From Balanoglossus misakiensis (Eukaryota > Hemichordata): DNA of 64,000 nt. How positions within the stretch are numbered: position 1 is the first letter of the stretch; each line of letters opens with the position of its first letter. Shown here piece after piece: positions 10,894-24,900 of this stretch. The stretch is from NCBI GenBank assembly GCA_040954595.2, contig CM082581.2, positions 3,286,001 to 3,350,000 of the forward strand, given 5' to 3'. Both the position numbers and the translations under genes were made by a program. The notes beneath the pieces were generated by a model. It worked only from the letters and a program-made list of their open reading frames with translations, searched no databases and had not been told where the DNA came from.

Positions 10894-11168
10894 CACAGGG
10901 GGCTCGCCCTCCGTGTTTTTAATGTGCATGTTGTTTGTTGTTATTGATTGGCATAATAAACAAGAAAATGTGTTGTTGTTCTGTTTTTTGTTTTTTTTAT
11001 ATTTATTCATCAATATGGTCACATTTGTTTGTTGACATGTTAGGGTATATTCAACGGTTAGAAATTATTCGCTCCACAGCATCACACCCTGTTTGTTTAT
11101 TATGCCAATCAATAACAACAAACAAACAAACATTACACACTAAAAACATGGAGGAAGAGCCCCCTGTG
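10894..11168. mobile_element. Foldback element with CACAGGGGGCTC ends
   Basis: The left arm starts CACAGGGGGCTC and continues through a TTGTTTGTTGTTATTGATTG block. The right arm is its complement ending GAGCCCCCTGTG. Arms are about 80 bp and imperfect. A possible ATGTAG duplication flanks it. The open frames here (10472-11035 and 10935-11225) are by-products of the inverted arms. Confidence 0.6.
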
Positions 11169-13331
11169 GATGTAGCTCCGACTATCCCCAAAAAGCGAAT
11201 CTTTGGTAACCAGATTATTTTGTGAAAGCAAGTGGCGTGCATTGAAAGACCATAGGGTACTATACTTCAGACAAGTTGTTTAAAAATCACTTGACAAATG
11301 CCTGCATGAGAATTTGCTGGTGACAGACACACAGACGGGACAGACATGGCATAACAGGGACCAATAATCACAAAAAAGAAAGACACATTAAATGCTTAGT
11401 TCCAACATGTATCTTTATTGCTACACAATACTCAATTTAGCCATTGGTCTTATTGCTTATTAAATGGGCTAAAATATATCCATAAAATCTCAACACAGTA
11501 CAAGAACTATTAAAAACAGGAAGTATTAACTATTAAACATGTTAAATTGAATCATAAATCTTCAGAGTGGAATGTTTTACAGAAGTTACTATACTGTTTG
11601 TCGAGGGTAAAAAAACAAGTTATTTTTTTCCATGATGGGAAACTGTTCACTTGGCAGCCTGCATCCTAAACTATCAATGTTTGTTAATGTGTGTCTCAGC
11701 TGCAGCTCTATTTGTTCACCTCAACATGTCAATTTTCCTCTCATAATGTTTAAATTTACTTGTTAAATGATACGGCCTTTGACTTTAATGTTGGCAACAT
11801 TTATTTTCAAACAGACCAGGCAGTTTGCGATTCAATTTAGATGTCCTTTTCTTTTCTTTTCTTTTCTTTTCTAGAACTTGCAAAATAAAGAATGCGCAGA
11901 ATGATTGAGATGATATGGCGAGGTCTCTGAATAATATGAGCTGTGGGCTGCCTGTTTTTACTGACACTTCGCTAGAGCAGAACCGTACCAGCATTTTTTC
12001 TACACTGGCGTAAAAATGAGTGAGACCAATTTTCTGTCAGTGCTGCACTGGGGCAGATTGACTGTAGGTCCAAGTTGAGAAGTGGTCCGACCACTGACTC
12101 AAAGTGCACAATGGAAATGCATGTGAAAACTCTGAAGCAACATAAATGTCCTCTTGCAGTGACATTAGGCCAAATAAAAAAATATGTGCTGTTCAGATTA
12201 CCAGACCTACCCTAATTTTAGCCCGCCGACCCTAAACTTTTTAGAGCTTCGTAAACCGGAAGTAAAAATAACGATGTCAAATATACAAAACTTATGAAAA
12301 TTGCGAGAATCACGCAAGAACTATGACGTCATTCTTCTACACTACGGAGGCCAAAGATACAAAAAACAGAGCTCATGAATAATAACCCAATCAGGATTTC
12401 TATGATCATTCAATCAAATTTCAGTTTTGCAAAACACATTCAGATTTGTAGTCTTGCCTAAATCAATGTTGAGAATGGTTGAAAACAATGATGACTATAC
12501 GCTGAGTGCGTGCCTTATATATTTTGGACATAATCTCTGTGAGATGAGCATATAGTGCTTATATAGTATGGACAATCTGGAGGAATGTGTGGGAAAAAAA
12601 ATGATATACTCGTCATATGAACATCTTCAAAGCAAATGTTGTATGAAATGAAAGACAACTCACTCCATGCATTACTTAGGTGCAATCACAGTCCTTTTTT
12701 TTGAGGGACTGTGGTGGAATGAATTTGCAAAGTAAGTGTGTATACATGTATATAAAACAATTCAATAAGGTTTAAAGTAAACAGAATATATGTATAGCAA
12801 CAAAGTTCAAACAATTATTTTGTATGCAATCTCGCAAATTTGTCATTAGGGAAATTAACTATGAGTACCAATAAGCCTGGCATTGTTCCTATATGTAAAA
12901 TATATTTGTTAGATTATTGTTATATTATTGCTTTGTCAATCTTCTGTATTTATATCTGGAGAGCAACTTCCAAAATACTGTAGGTCGGCCGAGTGAGTGA
13001 AAGCACTTAAAGACTTCCATGACACCGGTCCCTTTAAAGGCCAACGATTGTTGGAGGAAAATGCATATTACAAATTGTCATGAAATTGCTCAACAGATCA
13101 GTACATGATCCCATTAGGAAGTCACCTTTTCTGGCACGGTGTATCATCTTGATACAGAAATTGGGATATACCCTGGTATGCGTAATTCAGTAGCTAAATG
13201 TGCAAAGTAAATGTTAGTTAGTGAACACAGGTAAATGTCTCACAAAGTATACCACAATCAATACATGTTGTAAGTTTCATCAAATTTGGAACAGTAATTC
13301 AATATATATTATCCTGATAGCAAATGTTTAG
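11169..13331. other. Intergenic, no supported gene
   Basis: Downstream of the SLC5A7 3' end. It contains a (TTTTC)n microsatellite at about 11848-11872 and a TTTAAA-centred palindrome near 13029. No exon or recognisable protein-coding signal was found. Confidence 0.5.
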
Positions 13332-13595
13332 TTAAGGTTGCAGTATAAGATATCCACTCTTTGAAATAAACATTTCTCTAGTAATTACTGAGCTCAGAAT
13401 CCCCTAAAACTACATTGTACTTATTTTCTGAATATTTTGGTTACTTCAGTGTGACCATTGTTTAAACAACTATCACATGACACATGTGACAGGCAATTTA
13501 AATAACGCTATGAATACTTTTGGGAAATTCTGAGCTCAATAAATACCATAGAAATGTTTATTTCAAAGAGTGCATTCCTTATTCTGCATCCTTAA
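13332..13595. mobile_element. TTAA-bounded foldback element, TTAAGG family
   Basis: TTAA at 13332-13335 and 13592-13595 flank arms of about 70 bp. The left arm holds CTCTTTGAAATAAACATTTC and GAGCTCAGAAT. The right arm holds the complements. A decayed partial relative lies at 46155-46290, sharing CTCTTTGAAA, AGAATCCCCTAAAA and TTTTGGTTACTTCAGT. Confidence 0.65.
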
Positions 13596-13864
13596 TATGC
13601 ACATAAATATTTTTACTTGACAAGACAATTATTACAGATTTCAATTTTAGTGTGACAATACAGGGAGATAGAAACAAAGTCTTTTCCAGTCAACTGTAAA
13701 CATTAGAATATACACAGTGCCACCAGTAATTAACCTAGTCTATCCTTGTTTGATTGAATTTACATGTGTATAAACGACCCCTTCGCTTCCAAAAACACTG
13801 ATTGGCACTGGGCTTGTAACTAAAATAGCACTGCAATCAAATGTTAATGTTCTAATGTTTACAG

Positions 13865-14158
13865 TTAAAGGGACAAAGTCGCTCTCTCGCTGCCCCTTTC
13901 CCATTAATTAAGTTTGTTAACTGAAAAAACTCACCACAATGAATAATCAGTCTTTACCATTTATTCATTTTATCGAGATTTTTACTCTCATATCCTATGT
14001 TTGATACAAGACACCGTTTACAAACGGGATGGAAGTTGTGTGTGGTCGAACATTGATTCACTATATATCCACATATACATTAACATAAACTGTGTCTTGT
14101 ATCAAACATAGTCAAATAATGTACAAAGGGCAGCAAGAGAGAGACTTTGTCCCTTTAA
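13865..14158. mobile_element. TTAA foldback MITE, AGGGACAAAGTC family, copy 1
   Basis: It begins TTAAAGGGACAAAGTC and ends GACTTTGTCCCTTTAA. The middle contains the diagnostic inverted pair around AATGAATAATCAGTC and TTTATTCATTTT. It is 294 bp including both TTAA copies. The left arm lacks the ACAAGACACCG block present in fuller copies, so it is internally deleted. Confidence 0.85.
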
Positions 14159-14489
14159 CAGGAAAAGCTATTGTGACCCTGAATTGAAATCTTCGGTAGT
14201 TTCGCTTGTTGTGTGGATGGTTTCATTTCCAAATCTATTTTGTCATTGGGAACATGAAAGTTATATATTGCGATGATCTTGCTATATAACCCCAATTTGT
14301 GTACTACCGCTAGTTTGACAAATTGAACAATAGACAACAACAACACCTCTAAATCATGTCACAAGGATACATAAAACCTGCAATGCACAATATGTTAGTG
14401 TCAGTGAAGTAACACTGTCTTGTGAGTTATCAATCTGATTGAAATCAGATATAGTGTTGGACGCCGTCATTACCTTTCCTGATTCTTGG

Positions 14490-14770
14490 CTGTTCAGAAG
14501 GGACGCCCACACTACAGCTGAACTTATGCCATAGGCGATCTCATTTACATCCCGTGCTTTCTGAGGCCAATCAGAGCCATGGTTAGAGAAGAAAACTGGA
14601 AGTGTGGAAAAATAAACGAAATCAAACATTAGAAGCATGTGGCGTACGCTTGGCCAGTTCCAAAGCCTTGGGAAAGCCACTCTGTGATTGGTCAAACGAG
14701 ATATTCTATGGCATAGGTTCAGGTGTAGTGTGGAGTGTACACTGTACACACGGAGAACAGCACCTCACTC
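14490..14770. repeat. Imperfect inverted repeat
   Basis: A block with CCACACTACA, TGAACTTATGCCATAG and CCAATCAGAG (14500-14578) is matched in inverted orientation by TGATTGG, CTATGGCATAGGTTCA and TGTAGTGTGG (14685-14735). Because of this, open frames on both strands share a W..EI.YGI.S.VVW pattern. I treat it as a foldback repeat, not a gene. Confidence 0.5.
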
Positions 14771-15087
14771 TACACCCGATTTTAATCAGATCAGCGATCT
14801 ATTGGCTATGCTCTCTTCAAACCAATGAAAACTTTGTACAAGACCATATTATTGCAGTTTAGATACACCCTGTTAAAAAAAATGTTTTCTCAGTTAAAGG
14901 TGGAAGCAAACCAAGAAAACTGACATCATCACGAAATTATCATGTTAAAAACAATACAATACAATTGTTTAATATGTTGTTTTATGTCACTATGAGGTCA
15001 CTAACAGAACTATGAACGTACCTTCTACTGTCATTAAGGTTCATAATTTCATAATGTGCAATGTCGACAATAAACCCTCTCTTGTCA

Positions 15088-15093
15088 TTTATT
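15088..15093 (-). terminator. Candidate SLC5A7 poly(A) signal AATAAA
   Basis: AATAAA on the minus strand, 127 bases past the SLC5A7 stop. It is the first canonical hexamer downstream that I noticed. A transcript would be needed to confirm its use. Confidence 0.35.
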
Positions 15094-15219
15094 TTTTATC
15101 CTTGTATCTATGGAAATATCCTGTAGTATGTATGACACAGTCTTAAGATATACACAAAATATCTCTTTCATTAACAAAATACAATTAAACAGAGATAAAA
15201 TTTGGAAATTATGTATTCC

Positions 15220-15915
15220 TCAGTTTATGACACCATCTCGTTCGACCTCCGGAGTGTCTGGCGACTCAGGAGAGCTTGGTGTTTCTTCTTTCAGAGGTTC
15301 TTTTGAACTGCTTGAACTTGGTGGTGGCAGAGTTAATCCAGCGATTTCACTCCGTGCTGATCCGTAATCAATCGAGAAGGGATTAATGGGTTCAGTCATC
15401 CCGATGCTGTCCTGCTTCGCCAATTTCTGCAAGGTAATGTCGCCCTCTATATCCTGGTACTTCTCCCTGGGTCTCTCCGGTAGATTGACGATGGCCTGGA
15501 AGAAGTCGTACTGTTTTGGAATGTAGTTGTTCTCAAAGAGCCATTTCAGGGAATAGGATACAAACACAATGGTGATGAAGGAGATGCACATGGAAAACGT
15601 ACGGAATGGAAAAAGTTGGCCATTAACAGGATCATATAGTGGGTAGTATATAAAGGGTTTAAGGTTAAGGAGACCCTCGCCACCTCCAAGTCGTAGTATA
15701 AGACCGATGATATAACCGAGGAGAGAGCCATAGAGATTACATCCAGGGAAGTACACAACACAGAACAACTGTGGAAACAGGATTACATAGACTAAGTCTG
15801 AACACAGATACCAAAGGCCGTAAATGCTATCAATGGTAATAGCCAACAGCATAGCCAGGGCTGTTATTACGAAGATGGCAATGCGCATAACCCATATTAT
15901 CTCTCTTTCCGATGC
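15220..15915 (-). CDS. SLC5A7: SLC5A7 exon 8 (last coding exon)
   Basis: Residues 361-591 to a TGA stop. It encodes the last membrane spans ([37 protein letters not shown]) and the cytosolic tail. The tail has an acidic/leucine stretch ([12 protein letters not shown]), comparable in place to the endocytic region of vertebrate CHT1, then a Pro/Ser-rich end. The acceptor is ATTTCAG, phase 0. Confidence 0.96.
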   Translation of the reverse strand, partial: ASEREIIWVMRIAIFVITALAMLLAITIDSIYGLWYLCSDLVYVILFPQLFCVVYFPGCNLYGSLLGYIIGLILRLGGGEGLLNLKPFIYYPLYDPVNGQLFPFRTFSMCISFITIVFVSYSLKWLFENNYIPKQYDFFQAIVNLPERPREKYQDIEGDITLQKLAKQDSIGMTEPINPFSIDYGSARSEIAGLTLPPPSSSSSKEPLKEETPSSPESPDTPEVERDGVIN

Positions 15916-18900
15916 CTGAAATCCAAGCAAAAAAATAACCAATCAGTACAAATTAAATATCTAAATGACTAATGGTCATAGGCATAATCCAACTGAATAA
16001 GAAAATGACAACATATTTGATGTGGACTGTGACATCTTAAAGGGGCAAAGTCTCTCTCTCGCTGCACTTTTTCCATCAATTATGTTTGATACAAGACACC
16101 GTTTATGTTATTCTAGATGTGGATTTATAGTGAAACAACGTTTGACCTCATCAACTTCCATCCCGTTTGTACGATATGAGTCTAGAGTAAAAATCCCGCC
16201 AAAATGAATAAATGGTAAACACTGATTATTCATTTTGGCGAGTTTTTCACTCTAGTGTCTGCAAGTGGGATGAAAGTTGTGTGTGGTTGAATGTTGATTC
16301 ACTATATATCCACCTGTAGAATAACATAAACGGTGTCTTGTATCAAACATAATTAAATATAGAGGGAACTGGGGGTGAACAGGTTCAGGTTAAAGGGGTC
16401 TCATCAAAATCAAACAGTGTGGACTCGCTGCAGCTTGCAGGGAAGGTCCTACGTCTATGATGCCAGCATGCTACACAGACAGAGAGAGATTCAGCCAGGA
16501 AATTGTAAATCCAAACTCTGAAGGGATTACCTTTTGTCTAAAGACTAATTTGTAGACATTCCTTGCAAACATTGAACTGGCTGAGAGTATAGATGAATCA
16601 GCTGATGACATCACAGCTGCAGACACAGCTCCAAGACCAAAGAATGACACAGCGGTCGGCGTCAAATACTGCAGAACCAACGGCAGGATCAACTCAGTTG
16701 ATTGGTATGGATCTTTTGTATAGGCTGTTTGATTCCAGTCTAAAACAAAAAACAATGAATGTTAGTGGCACTGCTTCCATTTTCAGCTGAGATGAGATGA
16801 GATGAGATGAGAGCTGAATGTTGTCTGTGAGTATTAGTCTGTCAAGAATGGTCAAATGGATTCAAGTCAAATGGGGTGCACAGTTATAGATTTGCAATAT
16901 CAAGAACTGATGAAATTTCAGTGGGCACAGCTTATAGATGATATGTAAACAAGACAAAATAGTCCCTGATGAAACAGGTTAAAATGAAATACTCATGTTT
17001 TTTTAATTTCCTTCATCATCACAATCAATAATTATAAAAATAGGCAGTTTCAGTATGGTTCTGTGTACAATGAATCTTCAAATATAAAATAATTTGTTTC
17101 ATTTAACATTTAAAATTAGATAAATCTGTTTTTTTTCATGCAGAATGCATGAGCAAAGTCAGCTGTGATGATGATTTTATCAAAAACTATTATAAAATGC
17201 AATTCTGTAAGTTTTCAAGCTAAGAGAAAACATATCATCATTTGTGAAATGAAACATCTCACGTGGGTTGGGAAATTTCAGTCTTACACTTACTGTTGGT
17301 TCAAGTTGGATAAGCCAATACAACACAGCCAGCTAAACCACCACTTGGGAGCAATGTCTTGCTACATTAAAACAACAATGATGATTGGGAAACTTACCAG
17401 TGGAAGCACCAATTGCTCCAATCAGAACGGCTGGTATAGCCATCACTATACAGCCTACTGCTGCAACAAATGACAAAATCTGAGCTCTCCAAGCGCTGGA
17501 TGATGACAACACACGCTGGAAGTAAACTTGCCATGGAATGCCACCGAATGTCTACAAAGATAACCAAAGCAAAATGAATCTCTATCCTGTGTTGTACTAA
17601 ATGGTTAGCAATGCAATGTATTTATTGGTCTAAAACGTTACAAAAAACCACTCCAATCTTGTGTTTTGTAAAATTGATTGTATGATGTACAAAAACTAAG
17701 GTGATGTCATAGTGAATGAATTGAAATGTTCACCCCCAGCAGTCAAAATCATGATTTATGAATAGCAATGTGTATAGCAACGAGAAGAAAGAAAACAGTT
17801 TACAAATACATGCAGGTGACAGTATCTGGGCAACCAGGCAGGGCATGGTATACATGAAAAAGCTGCAAGTATATGAGGGGACATTTTTTCACATGAAGTT
17901 AAAGCCCCAAGAGCTGCCACTTTTTGCATTATTTTCGTAATTTTACTTTCCAACTTAGATTGGTCCCTCTAAATAATCTTACTGATAGGTACATATATAC
18001 ATGAACTGATGGTGGCTGTATGTTGCAATTTGAACACGTGAAATATTAAACGGGTGCCACAGCCGTTTAATCGGCCTTCATACAAAGAGTACACAACAAT
18101 TGTGGTATACGCCACCAAGAGATGACAAACTGATGCAAATACAAGTAATATGGCTTAATAGTATTTACCCTAAAGGATAATGTGAAAATTTGAAGTATTT
18201 TATCGTGGAACAAAATATGCAAAATTTGGCAGCTCATGGGGCTTAAAAAAACAAGAATACTTACAAGCAGAAGGGCATAATCAATCCAGACACCAGCAAA
18301 TAATGGATCCCATTTGCCAACCCATCCTTCTGTAGTACCTGTGAGTGTTATGGGGGTTACAGCTTCATGTAAAAACGCAAATGGAATGCAGATCCACTGC
18401 AAAGGAAAAACATAAAAAAATACCATTCAATATTAATCTCCCAGGTTTTAGTTAACCAGGTGCCTTCAGATAAGAAGCTACTATTCCAATTGTTACATCT
18501 TTGTTCTATTACAATCACTTAAATTGGTATCCCTAAGTTGTTAATAGATATTCAGTGAAAACTGTTCCAGTTTTTCATGGTTTGACATTGGTGATAGATG
18601 TGTATATTTATACCTATACATACTGACGACATCGCCATCTTGGTTTTATGGAGTTGATTCTTCTCAAATAGCCGGGCAACAGTTTTAAGAACTACTGCCA
18701 TACATGTACATTTCATACAGGATAAAACCTAAATTCAGTGATATTCATAGCAAATAGTTATGACAACTTACCAAACCCACAAATATACAGATTAGTTGCA
18801 CAACGTCTGTATATGCAACGGAATATAGCCCACCAAGAACTGTATAAAACATTGCTATACAAGCAGATACTATGATGGAAATCTTGATATCAAGATCTAA

Positions 18901-21900
18901 TATAACACTCAGTGTTGCACCTGATGATGAAAATAAAATAAACAAACATTATATCACACACAATCAATATATCAATGTATTATTTATTTTTTCAAGAATG
19001 CCAAATGACATGTACACTCTCTCTGTCTGTGTCATAAAGATTGATCTGAAATATGACCCAATACAAACTGTTGGTACATGTAGGTGTGACTTGAATCTCA
19101 TTAACAATAATGTTTCAATGTTTTAGTAAAGTAATATGATCATACATGAATATACAAAAACATGTCTTAAAGCTACAGTATCACCAATCAGTTACATTTG
19201 GGATGTGTTGAAAAGCAGCATTTCCCTTCGTTTGGCTTTGCTGGCTTTCGTGGATTTGTTAGTGATTGAGCATGCCATTAAAAAACAGACTGAGGTAAAA
19301 GTGGGCTGAAACTGTAAAAGTGCCTCCTGTTTTGTTCGCCAAAGTAGAATAGAAGATGCAACCAGATATGTATTGAACGTCCTTGTTACATGACGGATCA
19401 TTTTGGTGCCTTGATTTGTAGGCTTTACACATCGATGAAAGTTAACATGATGGCGCCCTCTACGGTATACTGCTGCATCCAGATCATTAGTTTACTTACT
19501 TTTTCCTAATTAATGGGGTAATGATTGTGTATTCCATCAAAAAACAAGGTAATACAGGATAATGATGTTGATATGTTATATTTTGTCAATGGCGATATCA
19601 TATTTCAGTAAATGCTTTGTTGTTGAATGTTCCCCAACATGGCTTCAGGTACAACTTCCTGTTTGGGCATGGTATATTACAAACCTACGCATGCGTATTT
19701 GTCGCGTTTGATAACGCAAAAATTTCCTGTTGCGAAAATTTCCCGGTTTACAGTGTTTTTCTGCACTCAAATTGCTATTTTGTCAGGTTTCATGAGTGTA
19801 CAAATAAGTACAATGGATCTTCTAAGAAAATGATGGCTGATGGAATTTGTGACATTTGTCTTTAGAGTGACTACTTCCAACATGTACTTAAAACTTAGAG
19901 ATTGATATACATGTATGGTGTGTGTCACATATGGGGCATGGTTTGCTTTAATACTAATTTCAAAACACTTGATATCACTATTTTGTCTTTTAACCCGAGG
20001 TGCAAATCCATTTCTTTCACAGACTTGAAATGGTTCTGTGTGTTTTGTGTGTCGAGTGTCTGTGCCTTGGTTTGTCTTTGTATTTGTAACAGGCCATGTA
20101 TATGTGACGTTTGTACAATTGCAATGATTTGAGCTTACCTAGAGCAGAAAGGATAGCTGCAGACCAGAATACTTCTCCTAATAGTGCTGGTATAAATAGA
20201 AGACCTCCCATACGCTCTCCATACTTCAACTGGAAGGGATCCAACATGGTGACATATCCCTGCGATCTCATCTGCTTTGCAAATAAAATACCCCCTACAA
20301 CAAAGCGTAGGTTCATTGTTGAGTAGGTGAACATTTTAGAAACACGAAATACGGTATCAGTAATCTGAAGAAGAATCTTATAGATATGCAACACCAATGT
20401 GTTACCAGAAAATGAAACACATGCTTTGGTATTAAATTCTGGAGGTGACAAGATACATGACTAGTGTAGTAGTGACATATAAACATTCTTCTTTTTTATG
20501 AAAATGCAAAAGAGCGCATTCCAAGATGGCAGAGTGATCGAGTATGTTTCTTATGCTTCAAGTGTATCACCGTTGTTGTACCCTTTAAAAATCAGTTTTT
20601 TTTCAAATTTGATCACTATTCTCAATGTTCGAGTTATAGATATACTGTATCAACACCATGTGACAATTCATTATAGTTTTGCCACAATGATTAAAGGGGA
20701 AATCAGGCGTAGCTGATTTCTACATAATTTGGTAGCTTTGAGGTCACTTTTACAGAAAAAAACATGTTCACCATGTATAAATCGCGCGATTTTTTACAAA
20801 GTTGAGGGAAAGTTGGCAGAATTTCCAATATGGTGTTTACTGTAATTTGAATCATGGGAAAAAAAGCGCCAGGACCAACTTCCGCCCACCATGGTGTGGG
20901 TGATACCATTTTCCGATTGGTGTCACTGGGCGACAGACTAGGCGTATTTTCATAGCTATTGTTTGTTCTTTGCATCAGTTGATAAACAATCATCAGCAAA
21001 GTCGTAAATTTTTCATCTATTGACAGTTTTTATGAGCTATAACCCATGAAAAATATGCAAATATGCTTGGCCTGTGACGCAGTGACACCAATCGGAAAAT
21101 GGTATCACCCACACCAAGGTGGGCGGAAGTTGGTCCTGGCGCTTTTTTCCCATGATTCAAATTACAGTTAACGCCATATTGGAAATTCTGCCAACTTTCC
21201 CTCGATTTTGTAAAAAAAATCGCGCGACTTATACATGGCGAATGTTTTTTTCTGAAAGAGTGACCTCAAAGCTACCAAATTATGTAGAAATCAGCTACGC
21301 CGGATTTTCCCTTTAATGTTACCGAGAATACTGTTACAGTATAAAATTTCCATGTTGCTTTTGGTGCCCAGATGAATCGCCTTCAAACACAACGGAAGCC
21401 CTACAAATGCATTGGTGGCCAAGAGGATTTCAACGAACTGGGTCATTTTTATGAACATGATCCCCGTTCACATTTGGTCCATTGTTAGAGTTAGGGGTCA
21501 CCAATCAAAGTGGAGCTGGAGAAACTATATCTTGGAATGACAGTTCGACAGCTTATGAACCACAATAACAACAACAGTACATATGATTTTTTGCACATTT
21601 TGTGCATAAACAAATTATGGCACATTCTGGGAAAAAAATGACATCTTCACATATGCTTATCTGATGCAAATCTTTCCTAACTTCCAGCATCCTTCTGGGT
21701 GGTCAGACTTACCAACCCGATCGGAGGAGTTAATTTGATGAACAGACAATGTATGGGGCTATGTTGACAAGTGAAATACTGGGTACATTAACGTGGTGTT
21801 TGGTGTAGAGCGAGAATTGCGTTTGATATACAGTACAAAAATACTGGAAATAAAGCCAAAAGTTACAGGTAATGTCCCTTTAATCATTGGTTAAAAATTA

Positions 21901-24900
21901 AAGCTTACCTAGAACCAGACTGAGGGCATAGCCCCAAGGTGCTTGGGCCCACAACAGACCATAGTCAGGATTGAAGACTGCCTCTGCTGTTCCATTAATG
22001 TAACCACCTCCTACCCAAGTTGCTGTTGAATTAATAAAGAAAAAGATGGTATAATTTTACTGAGTACATCCAATTACATGTACCGGTATGTATTAGTAAA
22101 TCTTCAAGTGTTTAATGTTGTTACATTAAATAGATAATGTTCACCCACAGCAACTTTACAAGACCCAAGAGCAGCCACTTGCAGCATCTTTTTAATCAAT
22201 AAAATACCTAAAGCCCTATGAGCTGTAACTTTTGGGAAATTATCATGAAATTTATTTCCAAACTTTATTAATATTAGCCCATACAGATGTATGCACTGAA
22301 GTACATACATGTATATACAAATATTATAAATTGCAACATTTACATATCTGTCTGATCAATATTTGTACCTTGTTTCATCGAAGTACATGCAGTAATATCA
22401 GTAGCATATCACTAATTAGAAATGTTAATTAAATATGCAAAGTTATAGTTTATGATTTTTCACGACTGCGCAGAGTTTCTAAATAAAGTTTTTATATCAT
22501 TAATCTGTGTAAAAACAATACCTCTGACGAGAGTCATCAGATTTGGCTCAGTATCTCTTGATTTATGAAGATAATTAAATGAGTTTGTTAAAACTGCTAA
22601 CCATCTAATAACCTAGTCAGATCTCTGTCAGATCAATAACTGAAGCACGTTCCATCACATCAAGTGCAGTAATTTCAGAAAAAGAGCAGTCATTAGAATA
22701 GTCATTGAATACATTTACATACATGAATAACAATAGTTTGTCAGGGTACAGCTGGCACGCCTTGGCAATCACTGTCTTGCTATTAAAGCCCCATAGTGAA
22801 AAAACTCACCAAAATGAATAATCGTTCTCAACGATTTATTTATTTTGGGCAAGATTTTACTCTCATATCATACAAGCAGGGTGAAAGTTGTGTGTGGTTG
22901 AATGTTCATTCACTATATATACACATGTACATTAACATAAATGGTGTCTTGTATCAAACATAATTAATGGAAACATGGCAGCGAGAAAGAGACTTTGTCC
23001 CGTTAATAAATAATTAGGCTGCAATAAGAAAAATAATATGTTGATCATCTACATGTATAAACCATATCAATATCTGTTTATTCAATATGTACATTGTGCC
23101 AAACAATTCCATTCTTAATTATGATAGCATATTGAATATATTAAATTCAATTACTGCCAGTCGTCATCCTGCAAAATTTCAGAAAATTATAAATGTTTTT
23201 GAACAGCCACTGTCCACCAGCAAGTGGCATACGGAATACGGCCTACAGTGCATGCATTGTTCACTTGGACCTTTGTTCCAAAGGACTAAGGTGAATGTAC
23301 GCCTAGGCTATCATCATAAGAAAATAATAAAAACACTTAACCCTACTGCGACTGGGTGTCATACCTGTTTAGAGTGTCAAGTCCCTTAAATACGTATGTG
23401 CCGTTTTTCTTCTAAAACGTATTTTGACTGTCTTGACATGGCTCTCATACGTACCTAGACACACTTGGCAGTCTGAGCCCCCTGTAAAATGTACCAAATC
23501 GTACTGGTTTGCACTGGTTTGGTTTGAGGGTTTTGTATAGGCCCTCCAGAGTAACACACACTTGGCACACAAAAGGCCTGGGAGCCCGGATTCTAGGCAT
23601 CCTGGAAATCAAACCAGTTTCAAACGACTTGGCAGCATGATTAGGGTTAATGTTCCTTTAAATGTTGTCTTTCTCAAACAGACTTTTTGACCGAAAAATA
23701 TCCCCAATTTCCAGCTGGCCCCCACTTCAAGTCAATTTGTTCACAGACAGTTTAACGTCTTTAACATGCAAATGCTAAACCACAGATGAAAATCTAATTT
23801 AAATGCCAAGTTACCAGAGGGGCATACAACATTGAGCATGGATCAATTCTCTCAGACCTTTATACTGTAACCACATCCCTCTTGAACACAAGGCAATATA
23901 TACAATTTGTAATGCTGAGGCACCTGTGTCTTGTGGTTTAGACTTGCAATTCAGATCATCAGTATGAGACCGTAAAATGCTACATGTACTGGGACCTCAC
24001 CAGCATCGGGTCACAAAATCAGAAAAGGACACTGAAGCTGTAGTGAACAACATGTATGGCACTCTGAAATCAATATAAATGTATAGGGCTTCAAGAATGA
24101 AAATTATTGGGAAAAGTGTTACACTGTATCTGGCATTTTTATCACATAAATACAAGACATACTATTAATACATATATACTAATAAAGGGACAAAGTCTCT
24201 CTCGCCCATTTTTTTCGTTATTTATGTTTGATACAAGACACCGTTTATGTTATTCTACATGTGAATATGTATTGAATCAACATTCAACCACACACACCTT
24301 CCATCCCGCTTGTAGACACGAGTGAAAAAACTGGCCAAAATGAATAATTGATGTTTACCATTTATTCATTTTGGTGACATTTTTACATTCATATGCTACA
24401 AATGGGATGGATGCTGTGTGTGGTCGAACGTTGATTCACTATATATCCACTTGTAGAATAACATAAATGGTGTCTTGTATCAAACATAAATAAGGGAAAA
24501 AAAATGGGCGAGAAAGATTTTGTCCCTTTAATACGTACATGCATACATACACACACACACAAACATGTACATACACAGACATCAATTGACAGACACTGAC
24601 TGACCCTACTATATCTATATATATATAATCCCATAATATTTTTTTCTTTGACATGATGCTTCTTTTCATTGTGAAGATATTTTCAACTAATTGAATTTCT
24701 AAGTCACAGGGTTAAGTACAGAAACTTTAAAGTGTTTAGGGTACCATGACAACGGTTACAGTTGTAATTTACAGTGATGGCAAAGTGTCATTAGAATTTA
24801 CATGTCGTCATTGCCATTGGATACAGAAGGTTAATTTAGCTTTGTGGCAAATGAAATTGCCATCAGGTTCTGCCTGGTGCAGGTTGCATAGTTGCTCGTA

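Noticed and set aside
10472-11035. 187-codon plus-strand open frame
   Set aside because: Runs across poly-G stretches, the end of the Harbinger-like element and part of a foldback. The Gly-rich product reflects homopolymers.
15546-15761. 71-codon minus-strand frame within SLC5A7 exon 8
   Set aside because: It is another frame of the same exon. The transporter frame is unambiguous.
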